From Salvia splendens (Eukaryota > Streptophyta > Magnoliopsida > Lamiales > Lamiaceae): a DNA stretch of 64,000 bases. The position numbers and the translations under genes are program-made. Location of the stretch: NCBI RefSeq assembly GCF_004379255.2, contig NC_056038.1:30182061-30246060 (forward strand), in the 5' to 3' direction. Positions 10,359 through 23,066 of the stretch are shown piece after piece. Below the pieces are notes generated by a model that ran no database searches, had not been told where the DNA came from, and saw only the letters and a program-made list of their open reading frames with translations. Numbering within the stretch: position 1 is the first letter of the stretch; each line of letters begins with the position of its first letter.

Positions 10359-11787
10359 GGGCATCAGCAATAAAGCCTAATTTTGAGCCTCATTTCACAA
10401 TCCTTTTTTTTATCCTATATCAATAAACATTGTTTCAGTCACAAAATATAGAATAAGGTCAACCACATTTTTAGTAACATTTCAATCTCATTAAATTTGT
10501 CAATCTATCATTTTAAATTACATATGTATATAATACGGAGTATAATATTAGAAAATAATAAAATTACAATTTACATATAATAACATAAACTATTTGAAAA
10601 TAATAAAATTACAAATTTATAATAATAAAATTACAATTTTTTTTACACTTTTAAATAATATATAATAATACTCCACTTGTCCCATGTTAGTTGCACTTTT
10701 CTATTTTGGCTCTATTTCTATTTTAAGTAAGAATTAGAGTATTTAATTAATATATTTATGTTAGTTAAGTGTTCCTTTATCTATTGATCACTCATTATTT
10801 AAAATACTAATTTATTACACTAAAAAATCAATCTCAAATATACTAGTACCTAAAATTAAAAGTGCGACTATTATGGGACGGAGAGAGTATAAACTAGTAC
10901 TCCTAGTAAGTTTCAAAGTGCATGCTTGTTTGATTCTGTGTATGGCATTGCCATTCTTGATTACAAACAAAATTAGTATGTTCACGAATTTGATGTGTTT
11001 GTATATATAAACCTCAAATTCTTATTTGATTTCTAGAGTTTCTATTTTTCAAGGACGAATGTAGTATATTTTTTATCCTTCAATTCTTGCTCAAATCATC
11101 TACAAATATTGCATTCATAAAAAAAAATTACACCAAACTCTCAACGTTTTCATTCTCTCTCTAATTTTTCTCTACACATTTTCATTAAAAATTGTGCAAA
11201 TATGTCCGACCAACAACCACCATCCAACCCGAGTTGGAACTGGAGCCTGTAGCATGCAGACCCAAGCCCTAGCGGTTCCCAAGCTCCACCCCTTTCAGTG
11301 CCTTATAATCTGACTATTTTATTCGGATATTTAACCCACACAAGTGCAGCCGACACTAGTCAAATAAATTCACAACAAGAATGGGCGCACGACGTGTTGA
11401 TTGAATCTCTCCAACGCCAATTGGGCCTATCGTTCATGAGGCGCTAGCGGTCGCCGCCGCATAATTAGTTTTATTTTTTTAATAATTATGTAATTTTTAT
11501 TTTTAGGTTTAAATTTTGTCATTTTTAATTTTTAGGATTTAAATTATGTTAGTTCTGATTTTTAGGAATTCGTAATATAATTTTTGGATAATTAATGAAG
11601 TTTTACTAATAAAATATTTTTTATTACTTAATTGTATTTTTAAATTGAAGAATGAAATAGTGGGACCCATGAGTAATTATGGAATGAGATAAATTGTTGC
11701 ATGTGTTGTCCCTTATTTAACAAAAGGAATAAAAATAGTTTAAAAGTAGTATGAGGCCAATGAATAGTTAATTGAGAGAGGTGTAGT
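10359..11787 (+). mobile_element. Harbinger-like element, right end lost
   Basis: The left end GGGCATCAGCAATAAAGCC follows TAA (10356-10358). A start-like segment (ATG at 11203, MSDQQPPSNPSWNW) and a C-terminal segment (EWAHDVLIESLQRQLGL, about 11381-11433) resemble a Harbinger ORF1 with its centre deleted and stops added. No matching right terminal repeat is visible near 11790, so the end is approximate. A TA-flanked MITE lies inside at 10671-10887. Confidence 0.5.
10671..10887. mobile_element. Stowaway-type MITE
   Basis: TA, then CTCCACTTGTCCCATGTTAG at the left; CTATTATGGGACGGAGAGAG then TA at the right. Nested in the Harbinger-like element. Confidence 0.7.
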
Positions 11788-13011
11788 AAGCGACTATATA
11801 CATATACATATTAGTAAGATCCGTGATAAATATTTTGTGGGCGTAGTTGAAAAGATCCTAGTTTTTTGAGGAAGTAGCCCAATAATCTGGCTGTGATTGG
11901 TACACAACACAAAGAAGAGCATATTACACAAAGTGGTGTCTAAGTCATGAAATTTTTCAAACCGCCCAAATCAAGATAAAAAACTTTGATGAGATATGAG
12001 CACAATTTAACAGTGCCATTTACATCAGTAGAGCTTTTCAAAGGAGGTGGGTCTTTGGTTCCACTAAATATGCTTCTTTAGTCACACTAAACCATCATTT
12101 TCAGCTGCAAGTGTGTTTTCAGGTTTAAAACATCCTAAGACTAAAGCAATTTATTTGGTGGTTACTGGTTATCTTAGGCCCCCACTTGACTACTAATGCT
12201 ATGCTATGCTATGCTATGCTATGCTATGCTATGCTACTCTATCAACAATTGTTGCATTTCACACAAATTACAAGACAAGTGGGGTTTGTCAAGATAGTTT
12301 CACAAAACAACAATCCAATGGTGATTGTTTTACCAGGAATGCCAAAAAACCTACAATCTCTACCAATAGGAGGAGCTTGATGTGATACATTCGATTACTG
12401 AAATGTAAAAAGTGGTAAACAGAAAAAGTTTTAGCTATTATTTTCACTTGGAAAACTATCAGGGGATTCCATTCTTGTCAACATGATGGATACAGGTAAC
12501 CCCTATATCACTCTTGATAATTTACGTTGTTTCTCATGCTATGTATCAGACATCATCAACTGATATGAGAGCCTTTTTCATCATCATCAGCTGATATGAG
12601 AGCCTTTTTCATCACCACTTGCATTAGCAGCTTCCTCTTTGCCTTGCGCGTAACCACCTCAATTTGATTGAGTGAAGATAAGGGACTGATCCCTAATTTG
12701 ATTCTATGCTTTGAATTTGTCGACATTCATACAAGATGGACATCGTTCGAATGAATCAATGGAATAATAGTCTGTTTAGAATAGCTTTGTGGGTGAAGAA
12801 GATTAACAATTTTGCAGAGACGGTGGCATGATTTGTATCATGTTGTCAATCTAGGAGGTGTGGAGGCAAATGAAAACGGTGCTGAAAAATTAAGTTTGGA
12901 TGAAAAGAGAGAGGATTAAGAAGATAGAAATGACCACAAAAAGATTTTATCCCAAAAATTTTAAAAAATCTACACTATTTTTTTAAAACTAAGTTATTAA
13001 ACTTGTTTAAA
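11788..13011. other. Intergenic with simple repeats
   Basis: No gene recognised. It holds an ATGCT pentamer array (12196-12236) and a tandem duplication of about 33 bp near 12545-12612 (CTGATATGAGAGCCTTTTTC). Confidence 0.4.
12196..12236 (+). repeat. (ATGCT)n microsatellite
   Basis: Eight consecutive ATGCT units. They create an open frame by chance. Confidence 0.9.
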
Positions 13012-13014
13012 TAA

Positions 13015-14848
13015 GAGCATCCACAATAGCGGCGAGCGCCAAATCGGCGAGAAAAACGGGCGCCAAATCAGCGCCGGGAATCGGCTAGCCGGTCCGCTCG
13101 CTGAACCATTGCAGCAGGCGAGCGCCAAATCGGCCAGAAAAACGGCGAGCGCACGCCGATTCCCGGGCGCTGGCCGATGCGCTCGCCGATCGGCTGGCCG
13201 CCATTGCAGGCTCCCAATCGGCTAGCCGGTTTTTTTATTTTTTTATTTAATTTTTGAAACACTATATATACGTGATTTGCACGTCATTTTCATTCGCACC
13301 ACTTGTTTTAACGAGTTTTCTCTCTATCTTAATTTCTGTACAAGATCAACAACGCGAAATGAGTAACGCGGGTGGTAGTGGTGGGGATGCTGAGGAGTAC
13401 GAACGGCGAAAGAACGAAGAGTTGAAGGCCTATACGTCCCATGAGATAAACCGGCTGATACAAAAGGCCTTGCAGCCGGCGGTACCTCGACCTCGACCCG
13501 TTGTCCACCGCCGAGCAGTGATTGAGCGGAATCACGTAGCTGCACATCAGCGGCTATATGAAGACTACTTCGCACCGGAGCCGCGGTTTAACGCCAACCT
13601 TTTCAGGCGGCGTTTTAGGATGATCAGTGCCCTGTTTATGCGTATTGTTGACGCTTTGGAGCGTCGATATATGTGTTTCCGCTTCAGGCACGATGCGGCT
13701 GGCAGACCCGGCCACACACCTATTCAAAAGTGCACTGCGACAATCAGGCAGTTGGCCTACGGAGGCGCGACAGACATGTGGGATGAGTACCTCCACATCG
13801 GTGAGATGACTGCCCTTGAATGTATGAAGTATTTCTGTCAGGGCGTGGTTGAAATATTCCATAAACAGTACCTTCGAAGCCCTACCCCCGAAGACTGCTA
13901 GGAGCTGATACAGATGCACTGGGAGAAGCATGAGTTCCCGGGTATGTTAGGCAGCATAGATTCTGTGCATTGAGAGTGGAAGAACTGCCCCGCTGCCTAG
14001 AAAGGGTTCTACATGACCGGCTACAAGGGAAAGAATCCCACGATGATCCTCGAGGCCGTAGCTGATTACCGGCTGTGGATTTGGCATGCATATTTTGGGG
14101 TAGCCAGGTCGAACAACGTCCTCAACTCGTCGCCCCTTTTCAACGAGCAGTCCGTCGTTGTGAAGACAATCAGATGCGCATCCGATGAGAGGAAGGTCTA
14201 CTTTGCGGAACGGCAGGAGTCGGCGCGTAAGGATGTGGAGCGTGCATTTGGTGTGCTCCAGTCTCGATGGGCGGCAATTAGGGGTCCAACGCGTTTGTGG
14301 CATGTCGACTGCATTGCTGATATAATGTACGCCTGTATTATCCTACACAACATGATTGTCGAAGATGAAGGTGTACAACTGACTAGTTGGGCCAATGACG
14401 ATGCTAATGAAGCCGGTCCAAGCCACGACATGCCCGCCCCCAACGTACGAAGTGGGGTACCTCACGATGAAGCCGGCCGCCTCCAAGCACATGCCGACAT
14501 GCGCCAAGTGGAAGCTCATATTCGACTCCAAAAGGATTTAATTGAAGAGTTGTGGGCGCGGAGGACTGCACGACGTTAGTTTTTTTTAATTATGTAATTT
14601 TTTAATGTACTTTTTTTAATTTAAATAAAATTATTGCATTTTCCCGTATCTGTGTCGTAAGCTGAATTCCGTATTTTGTGTGATTGTTATTTTTATAATT
14701 TTGTTTATTGTGGCTAGCCTATGACTAGCCTATTGTTTGTCCAGTTGCTTGTCCTGATGATGTAGCAGAAGGAGTTTTTAGTGCTGATGATGTGACAGGA
14801 AGAGTTTGTGGCTAGACTATGATTGACCTATTGTCATTGTGGATGCCC
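13015..14848 (+). mobile_element. PIF/Harbinger element with transposase remnant (TAA duplication)
   Basis: Left end GAGCATCCACAATAGCGG after TAA (13012-13014); right end TCATTGTGGATGCCC before TAA (14849-14851). It carries a broken DDE transposase and no ORF1. Partial relatives lie at 21803-22396 (3' half) and 22421-23066 (ends only). Its right end stops 94 bp upstream of the TYW2/3/4 start codon. Confidence 0.92.
13359..14579 (+). pseudogene. HARBI1-like DDE transposase pseudogene
   Basis: The ATG at 13359 starts a frame that reads to 13901. The helix-rich N-terminus includes NLFRRRFRMISALFMRIVDAL and IRQLAYGGATDMWDEYLHI. The next segment, with the first catalytic aspartate (MLGSIDSVH), contains three stops, one where the conserved Trp of the IDCMHW motif should be. 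The frame from 14013 to 14579 carries LWIWHAYFGVARSNNVLNSS, where the second catalytic Asp of the usual NND motif is missing, and ERAFGVLQSRW with the glutamate. About 50 residues before that glutamate are also deleted. The family cuts and pastes Harbinger DNA together with ORF1; this copy cannot do so. Confidence 0.88.
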
Positions 14849-17800
14849 TAATAGAAATACTGGAAATTCGAATTTTTGACATAAAAAAACACTTAAAACC
14901 CCAAATCCAAAACCCTCCGAATCAAACGCCGCCGAGAAGAAAATGGAGTTTGAGAAGAGGAAGAGCGCGGCCATGAACTCGGATGCACCAGATAAATCTC
15001 CCAAAGGCACCATAGACGCGCCGATCATCCCGCTGTTAATCTCCATCAACTCCCACCCCTCTTACTTCACGACTAGCTCTTGCTCCGGCCGCATCTCCAT
15101 CCTCTCTCAGCCCATCCTCTCTCCCTCCGCACCCAAGAAGAAAGCTAGGGGCGGCTCCTGGCTACTCTTGTCTCACGAACCAGTTCACCCCCTTCCGTCT
15201 CCGCCTTACTATTTCCTTCTCAGCCGCCTCTCCCCGATGCAACCGAGGAACAGAGCATTGTCTTTAGATTTGAACCATTGATAATCGCCGTTGAGTGTGT
15301 GAATGTGGAGGCAGCTTAGTCTCTGGTTTCTCTTGCTATTGCTTGTGGTTTCCGAGAGAGTGGCATTACAAGTGTAAGTAAGAGAACGATGATCGCTATA
15401 CGATGCTCGATACGGATGGAAGTGCCTCTGGGAAGCACACACAAGCTTATGGTGACCCCTGAGTATGTAGAGTATCTTGTTGATATAGCTAATGAGAAGA
15501 TGGGGACTAACAGGAAGAGGACTGATCATTTTCATGATAAGCTAAGGGAGAATGAATTTCTGAGAAGTGAGATTGACGCAGATTGTAAACTAATTAGAAA
15601 TGGTGAAGAAGCCTATCCTGAGGCTAAAAAAAATGAAGTTTTGGAGGGTTTTGAGGTGGGTGAAATGGAGATCTTGGAGGGAAAGTTGGGGAAAAGCAAA
15701 CATGATCGCAATGATGAGAATGGTAATTGCTGAACACAAAATCAATTGTTTAGGAATAATTTACATATGATGGTTAAAGCTCCATATTTGATCTGCCATT
15801 GAAACTAGGTTAATTTGTTAGCCCGCCATTTTTTTATTGTTATTGGTGTTTGATCAGTGTGCACATATATTTTGAGTTACATTTTGATTGTTATTAGCAT
15901 TGGTATTACTTTTTTTTAAATCCATGACTTTCAGGAAAAGAATTGAGCATCATAACTTGCCGCAAGACTTAAATATATGCAAATATAATCGAACAGGAAG
16001 ACATGCAATTTGCTGTAGAAGCATTTTCACATATAGATTTATTTAAGAATGTATTTTGTACTGGCAATCAATTATCGAGTTCCACTTAGTATGAATTTAC
16101 ATGCACATAAATTTACATGAATTGGCTAGATTCTACTTTATTATTAAAATACTGTAATATTGTATTCCACCATAATTATAAACTTATTTGGCTATTGCAC
16201 AGTAGTGTGGCCAACTGATAAATGTCTGATTGCAGGTCTGCTCTCCATTAATGTTTCAGGGGTTTAAATCTTTATATAATTGACAGGATCAGAGAAAATT
16301 TTTGGCGTTGATCTCTCTGTTATTGAAGTAGTTGGTGAACCTGTTGAGAGACTCTTCTTGTGGGGTCACTCTTCTTGTCCTTTGAGCCAAAAGAAGATTA
16401 TTATTTTTGGTGGCTTTGGAGGTATTGGAAGACATGCACGTCGAAATGATCTTTTGATATTTGATATCGAATATGGAGTTGTGGAGGTAATTGCTGCTGC
16501 TGGAGCCCCTTCCCTCGGCTTGGTCACTCATCTTCCCTAGTAGGAGATTCCATATATGTAATTGGAGGTAGGGCTGACCCCATGAATATCCTGAACGATG
16601 TTTGGGTATTTCATTTGCCAAGGAAAGAGTGGAAGCTTTTGCCATGCTCTGGTAGTTTGTTTCCTCCAAGGTATTGGTTAAATGATTCTTGCTTCTAAAG
16701 GTACTCAGTTTGTTAAAATATCCATGTTTTCTCCTTTTGACACATCCACCTTGATTGGGGCATTACTGTTAAAAAATCTTTCTTTGTAACTGGGGTAACT
16801 TACTACAGTATATTTTTTATTCATATGAATAGTCCATTTCATTTAATAAATGTTCTCCTCAGCAGCATTCTATATATGGTGACTTCATTGTTTGTAGGTC
16901 AAATTAAACTCAGCTGCTTTGAAAGTTTTAAATTTTATTTTCTGTGTTTGGGCCTTGATTCATATTCATCTCACAGGCACCGGCATTCAGCTGCTGTTGT
17001 TGGTTCTAAAATATATGTCTTTGGTGGAATCCATGATAATTCAGTCTTATCATCTATTTACATCCTCGACACTCTTACCTCTGAGTGGTCAGAGATACAA
17101 TCCCATGGAGACTTGCCTGGTCCCCGTCATTCACACTCAATGGATGCAAATGGGTCTAAGCTATTTATTTTTGGTGGATATGGTGGAGACAAAGCTCTTG
17201 GGGATCTTTACACTTTTGATCTACATAGAAGTCTATGGAGTAAGCTAAAGACAATTGGGCAGTCACCAAAGGCAAGGTTTTCACACTTGATGTTTGTTTA
17301 TCTAAATTTTCTTGGTATTTTGGGAGGTTGCCCTGCCACCGAGCACCAAGAATTGTTCTTACGACATTCAGTCAGAATGCTGGAAGAAGATAGTCATAAT
17401 AAAGACTACTGAAGCAAGCCTATTTGTTCGAAGTAAAATAAATGTGATTGGCGATCATCTAATAATAATTGGTGGTGGGGCTTCTTGTTATGCATTTGGG
17501 ACGAAGTTCAGTGTACCTATGAAGATTATCCTGCTTCAGTTGATGTCCGGTTGTGATAATTCTGAGCCTACAGAAAATGGAGAGAAGGGTGTGGCCTTTC
17601 TACATTCTCAGTCTATAAGTAAAGAAAAAGTTAATGGGTCTACTAACCTAAATTCGGAGTTTGAAGAACTGAGGGTAGATAGTGAAGAGGTACCTACCCC
17701 TTGCGTTCTTCAGCTAGAAAAGCAGTATGCAAAACTGGCAAAGGATGTACTAAAAAAATTTAGTTGATTGGATCTTGAAAGGAAGGTTTACTCCCAGGAG

Positions 17801-20068
17801 GGAGGCTCACATATCTGTTTTCCTGTTACCAAAGAATTCTGCAAAGTATCAGGAGATAACCAGGGCATAGCAGATAAACTTGGACCGCTAGCTGATCAGC
17901 TTTCAAAGCCAACTTTCTGGCAAATTATGTTGAAACTTGAAAGACATCTCCAGTTCAGCTGCTCTGGATCTTCTTATGTCATGTGGTGCGACCAAGAAGG
18001 TGGATGAAGTTATCAAAGTCAAGAAAACTCCTAATTCTCCTTTCAAAATTTTGAAGGAAGTCGTAGCCACTTTGTTAGAAAATGCTGGTCTTCCTGCCAA
18101 TCGCATAGAACAGTTACCCTCAAGGTGGTCTTATATGTGATATCTGTTGTTTCTGTGATGTTATTATAAGCTAACATTATTTTATGTGGTGTAAGTTCCC
18201 ATAAATTCCTGAATTATAGTCTTTTATATTTTGGCAGATGGGAGCGGCTAGGGGATATTATTGTGCTTCCTGTTACATCATTCAAAGATGAAGTGTGGAA
18301 TTCAATTGGTGGGGAGCTTTGGCCTCTTGTTGCACGTACTCTGGGGGCTCAACGTCTTGCACGTCAAGTAAGATCTGAAACTTCTCTTATCTTTTATAGA
18401 ATCTACATGATTCTTCCCTTTGAAAGATATGTTGCATTTTTATTTCGACTCACAAAAAGAAAGTGAAATCTGGGTAGACACTTTCCACTTTCTGTTAGAA
18501 CTTTAATTAGTTGTTGAAATTCCCTGTTGAGCTTGAATGGCACGGTGTTAATATGCTGCTAATTAATGGCAACTGGCAAGGCTTTATTTTCTCCCTGACA
18601 AACAATTGTGCTAGTGCTACTGCATTTGGATGCTACTATCTTTTGACCAATTTTCTTCTACTCAGTTCTGCATTTTGCCTTCTTATTAATAGTGCCCGAG
18701 TTCTATGTGAAGCCTTAATCAAAGGGCTGTCTGCTGATGGAGTGTGTTGATGATACTTAGGGTAGGATTGCGCAAACAGAAACAAGAGATAGTAAGTTGG
18801 AGATTCTTGTTGGAGATGATGGCTGGGTTGATCACCGTGAAATGGCATACTTTATTCATTTGATGCCACAAAGTGTATGTTCTCTTGGGGCAATCTTTCT
18901 GAGAAGCTGCGGATGGCCCATCTCGACTGTAGAGATCAAGTGGTTGTAGATTTGTTTGCTGGCATAGGGTATTTTGTACTTCCATTCCTTATGAGGTATG
19001 CTATTTCCTGAAATCCTCTTTGACTCAACATTCAAATTCATTTGGTTTTGTAAACCTATTCTATCAGTCTCCATTTTAATTGATTATCTGCATTCATTCA
19101 TATGTCATGACTATCAGGGCAAACGCCAAAATGGTTTATGCTTGTGAGTGGAATCCACATGCTATAGAGGCACTCCATCGCAACCTCTGCACTAATTCTG
19201 TGGCTGATCGCTGTGTTGTACTGGAAGGCGATAATAGAGTTACAGCTCCTAAAGTATGGCAATTTTATCCTGTAGTGCTACATTGTTTTCCTTGATCATA
19301 TGTCAAAACTAATTTAAGTGTCTCATTTCATGGCACTTTAGTCTTAAAGACAATCTCATTTACAGTTGTTTTTGGGCTGTCCTCACCTTTTGTTGGAACT
19401 TGAGATCCCCCCCCTCCCCACCTAGCCACCAATAAGAAATATGCATCATGTCTTAACTGTTGATTGGTAGTTACTAAGGATTAGTTACCAATATATCTTA
19501 ACATCCTCCCCCCATTTCCCCCCTCCATATTCTATGCATCTTGGTAGAAGCTTCCAACTTACAGTTACTCAACTGACCTACCACTGGGATTACTATGTAT
19601 AACATCTTTGGCTTTCCTTTCTGCAGTATTTTTTTGAGGTGATAAACCATATTAAAAAGTATTCCTTGACCGGATGTGACTGTTTTGGCTGTGATTTACT
19701 TTTACTTCTCTTAACAAAAATTTTCATATACAGGGAGTTGCTCATCGAGTCTGTCTTGATCTCATACCGTCGAGTGAATGTAGTTGGGAAACTGCTGTCG
19801 CAGCCTTAAGGTAACATTAATCTGAAATTGATAATGATTTCAATTATTTATCCTGCAGCATAATAAAGATTCCTAGTTTTGAATGCAAAATTTGTGTTTC
19901 TTGAATTTTTTACATATTAATCTCGCACAAAATGGGTAAAAGAACTGATTCTTCCCTGAAACCCTCTTTGCAGTCAAATATGTGTTGTAGGAGGATTGTT
20001 ATATTTGCTGTGGGAAAACATTTCTTGAAATAGTCTGCATGCATATATTGCACAATACAAAGTTTTCA

Positions 20069-20416
20069 GGCCATGTTTGGTTGGCGGGAAAGTAAAGTTG
20101 GCAGGGAAAATGATTCCTGGGAAAATGAATCCCGGGAATATGATTCCCAATAACTTTATTTTCCTGTGTTTGGAAAATATCAAGATTTTAAATTTTATAT
20201 TTGATTGAAACATCAAACTGAAAATATACTTATTATATTTTATTTATAAAGAACAATAATAATAAATTTTTTAATAAACTATTAATTACAAATAATAATT
20301 ATTATATTATTATATTTATTATTACGATGTATAGTTTAAATATGGATCATCCATCACAATATATAATAATACAATTATAATTATAGTTACATGGAGTATT
20401 ATAATAATAAATATTA

Positions 20417-20453
<37 letters not shown>

Positions 20454-20745
20454 CTTACAGATATTATAATTAAATAAATTTTATAATATAAAATTTTACT
20501 TCGATTTTATTAATTAATTATTAATTTATAAATAGTAATTAGTATTTATTAGTATTATATAGTAATTTATATTATATAATTATATTTTAATTATTTAATA
20601 AATTATTAATTATTATTATGATAATAACAATTATATATAAATATTATAATAACATGGTTATAATTATGATAGTTTTAATTATAGTTATTTATTATATTGA
20701 AATTAAGTATGATTTATAATTTTAAATTATTTTTAAAATACTGTA

Positions 20746-20779
<34 letters not shown>

Positions 20780-20993
20780 TATTGCATTAAATATGTAAGA
20801 ATCCTAAAATTGGGAAAAAGAATACTTAAGAAAAGTTAGGATTCAGAATCTTGGAAAGTTGTACTAACTTTCCTTGTTCTCAGGATTCTGATTACTTTCC
20901 TAGTTTGATTAAAAATCGAAACAAACACAGGAATTTAAAATTTAAGGAATCAGATTACTTTCCCAAACAAAATCCTGACAACCAAACATGGCC
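20069..20993. mobile_element. Tourist-like MITE in a TYW2/3/4 intron
   Basis: Ends GGCCATGTTTGGTTGGCGGG and GACAACCAAACATGGCC, flanked by TCA (20066-20068 and 20994-20996). The subterminal regions are also inverted (GATTCC and GGAATC runs). The centre is almost pure A/T with ATT and AAT runs. It sits in the large intron before exon 8. Confidence 0.8.
20413..20452. repeat. (ATT)n microsatellite
   Basis: About 13 ATT units within the Tourist-like element; an AAT run of about 12 units occurs at 20745-20779. Confidence 0.85.
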
Positions 20994-21424
20994 TCAGTGT
21001 TCTTGGATTTTGAAGATTGAAGGAAAAAAAGATCTCGATTGTCAAACTAGATTGACTATCCAAATGTTAATCTTCCAAGTTTTCATGCAACATCAAAATT
21101 GCAGGGATGAGGGTGGGGTGCTACATGTCCATGGGAATGTGAAGGATACGGAGGAGGGTCAATGGACAAACCACGTCATCGAAATGATCTCTGAGATTTC
21201 AAAATCACAAGGTAATCTGATCCACGAACCACAAGTACATATAAACTCTCTACACACAAAACTGATAAAAACGTGCAAACTCCACTTACTTGTAACTCGA
21301 CATGGCTTTGCCTGCAGGTCGTTTGTGGGAAGTGTTGGTCGAGCACGTTGAGAGAGTAAAATGGTATGCTCCTCGTATTCGCCATCTTGTCGTAGATGTG
21401 AGGTGCAGAGTAAGCCAAAGATAG

Positions 21425-21802
21425 GACGCTGCTGCAGTCGAGGTATATAATGAAGATTCGTGGTTAAGTCATTGTATCAACCATTACTGTTGCTTAGAAG
21501 CTTTTCAATCTTTATTCCAGTTGAACAAAGATGATATGATAGTCAATATAAATGATTACGGATTCTGTGCGTTCATTTATTGGAATGGTTTTATATTCTA
21601 TTGTCGAACATAAGTACTTGCTTTTCTGGATTTTATGTCTGAATAAGTTCTTCATTAAAGAAGATATCTAAACCCTTATGCATCTATAAATATATAATTC
21701 AATCACGAGTTTTGATTTGCATCTCTCAACTTTGTCCGAAAGAAACTTAATTCCACATCCTTCTAAAATTGGTAATATGAACTTAAGTTTGTATGTATGC
21801 GC
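21425..21802. other. 3' flank of the TYW2/3/4 pseudogene
   Basis: AT-rich, no gene. Probably former 3' untranslated sequence followed by spacer. Confidence 0.4.
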
Positions 21803-22110
21803 GGGCGGCAATTAGGGGTCCAACGCGTTTGTGGCATGTTGACTGCATTGTTGATATAATGTACGCCTGTATTATCATGCACAACATGATTGTCGAAGAT
21901 GAAGGTGGACAACTGACTAGTTGGGCCAACGACGATAACGAAGCCGGTCCAAGCCACGACGTGGCCACCCCGAACGTACGAAGTAGGGTACCTCATGATG
22001 ATACCGGCCGCCTCCAAGCACATGCCGACATGTGCCAAGTGGAAGCTCATATTCGACTCCAAAAGGATTTAATTGAAGAGTTGTGGGCGCGGAGGACTGC
22101 ACGACGTTAG
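21803..22110 (+). pseudogene. C-terminal fragment of Harbinger transposase
   Basis: About 100 codons, beginning at the RGPTRLWHVDCIVDIMYACI segment and running to the natural end LWARRTARR. It lacks every catalytic residue. It matches the last part of the transposase at 14013-14579 with few differences. Confidence 0.85.
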
Positions 22111-22396
22111 GGTTTTTTAAAATTATGTAATTTTTTTTAATGTACCTTTTTAATTTAAATGAAATTATTGCATTTTCCCGTGTCTGTGTCGTAAGTTGAA
22201 TTCCGTATTTTATGTGATTGTTAATTATTTGTTTTTAGTGCTGATGATGCGACTAGACTATGGTTGTGCTATTGCTTGTCTAGTTGCTTGTCCTGATGAT
22301 GTGGCAGGAGGATTTTAGGGCTGATGATGTGGCAGAGGAGTTTGTGGCTGGGCTATGGCTGGGCTATTGCTTGTCCACTAGCTATTGGAGATGCTC
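21803..22396 (+). mobile_element. 5'-truncated Harbinger element
   Basis: Starts abruptly inside the transposase coding region and runs to a proper right end (GCTATTGGAGATGCTC, then TTA). It is highly similar to the 3' part of the element at 13015-14848. The left terminal repeat is absent. Confidence 0.8.
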
Positions 22397-22420
22397 TTAT
22401 TTAGGCATATTAGAATATTA

Positions 22421-23066
22421 GAGCATCTCCAATAAGAATAGCCTAGCCATAGCCCAGTCATAGCTCAGCCACAAACTCCTCCTGCCACATCATCAGGACA
22501 AACAACTGGACAAGCAATAGCCCAGCCACAATAAACAAAATTATTAAAAACAAATAATTAACAATCACACAAAATACGGAATTAAATTTACGGCACATAT
22601 ACGGGAAAATTCAATAATAATATTAAAATTTTAAAAAGTACATTAATTAAAAAAAGTACATTAGCACAAAAAAATTACATTAATTTTTTAAAAAAACTCC
22701 TACTCCATCGTCGTCGTTCCTCCCGCGGGTACCGTCGGAGTTTGAGACCCGCTCGTCCCTGGAGTAGGCTCGTTGTTGTGCTCCATTTCGCGTTGTTGCT
22801 CTTGTACAGAAATTAAGATAGAGAGAGTACTCGTTAAAACAAGTGGCGCAAATGAAAATGACGTCCAAATCGCGTATATATAGCGTTTCGAAAATTAAAT
22901 AATAATAAAAAATCCCGCTAGCCGATCTGGAGCCTGCAATGGCGGCCAGGAGATCGTCGAGCACATCGCCGAGCGCTCGGGAATCGGCGTACGCTCGCCG
23001 GCTGCAATGGTTCGGCGAGCGCCAAGAATCGGCTAGCCGGTGCGCTCGCCTCTATTGGAGATGCTC
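22421..23066 (-). mobile_element. Harbinger deletion derivative (TTA duplication)
   Basis: Both ends read GAGCATCTCCAATA inward and are flanked by TTA (22418-22420 and 23067-23069). The right part, read on the minus strand, matches the 5' leader of the element at 13015 (CACTTGTTTTAACGAG) and opens a short frame starting MEHNNEPTPGTSG that stops after about 28 codons. It lies tail to tail with the fragment ending at 22396. Confidence 0.88.

Larger units (their letters stand above)
14943..21424 (+). pseudogene. TYW2/3/4: TYW2/3/4-like wybutosine-synthesis gene, broken
   Basis: Nine exons can be traced: 14943 to about 15722, 16287-16671, 16977-18124, 18238-18367, 18761-18995, 19118-19253, 19734-19810, 21105-21211 and 21318-21424. 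They spell the plant trifunctional protein that makes wybutosine next to the anticodon of tRNA-Phe: a TYW3-like methyltransferase domain (MEFEKRK, TTSSCSGRISI), a kelch domain (IYVFGG, LFIFGGYGG) and a TYW2/Met-10 domain with the SAM loop DLFAGIGYF and the end WYAPRIRHLVVDVRC. It is broken by a TAG at 15317, a TGA replacing Trp at 17765 and frame changes near 15186, 16505, 17355, 17930 and 18840. Most splice borders remain sound, so decay looks recent. Neighbouring genes are unbroken, which argues against general sequencing error, though homopolymer errors could explain part. Confidence 0.88.

Noticed and set aside
12186..12380. Open reading frame through the ATGCT array
   Set aside because: The frame is created by the microsatellite; no similarity or gene structure.
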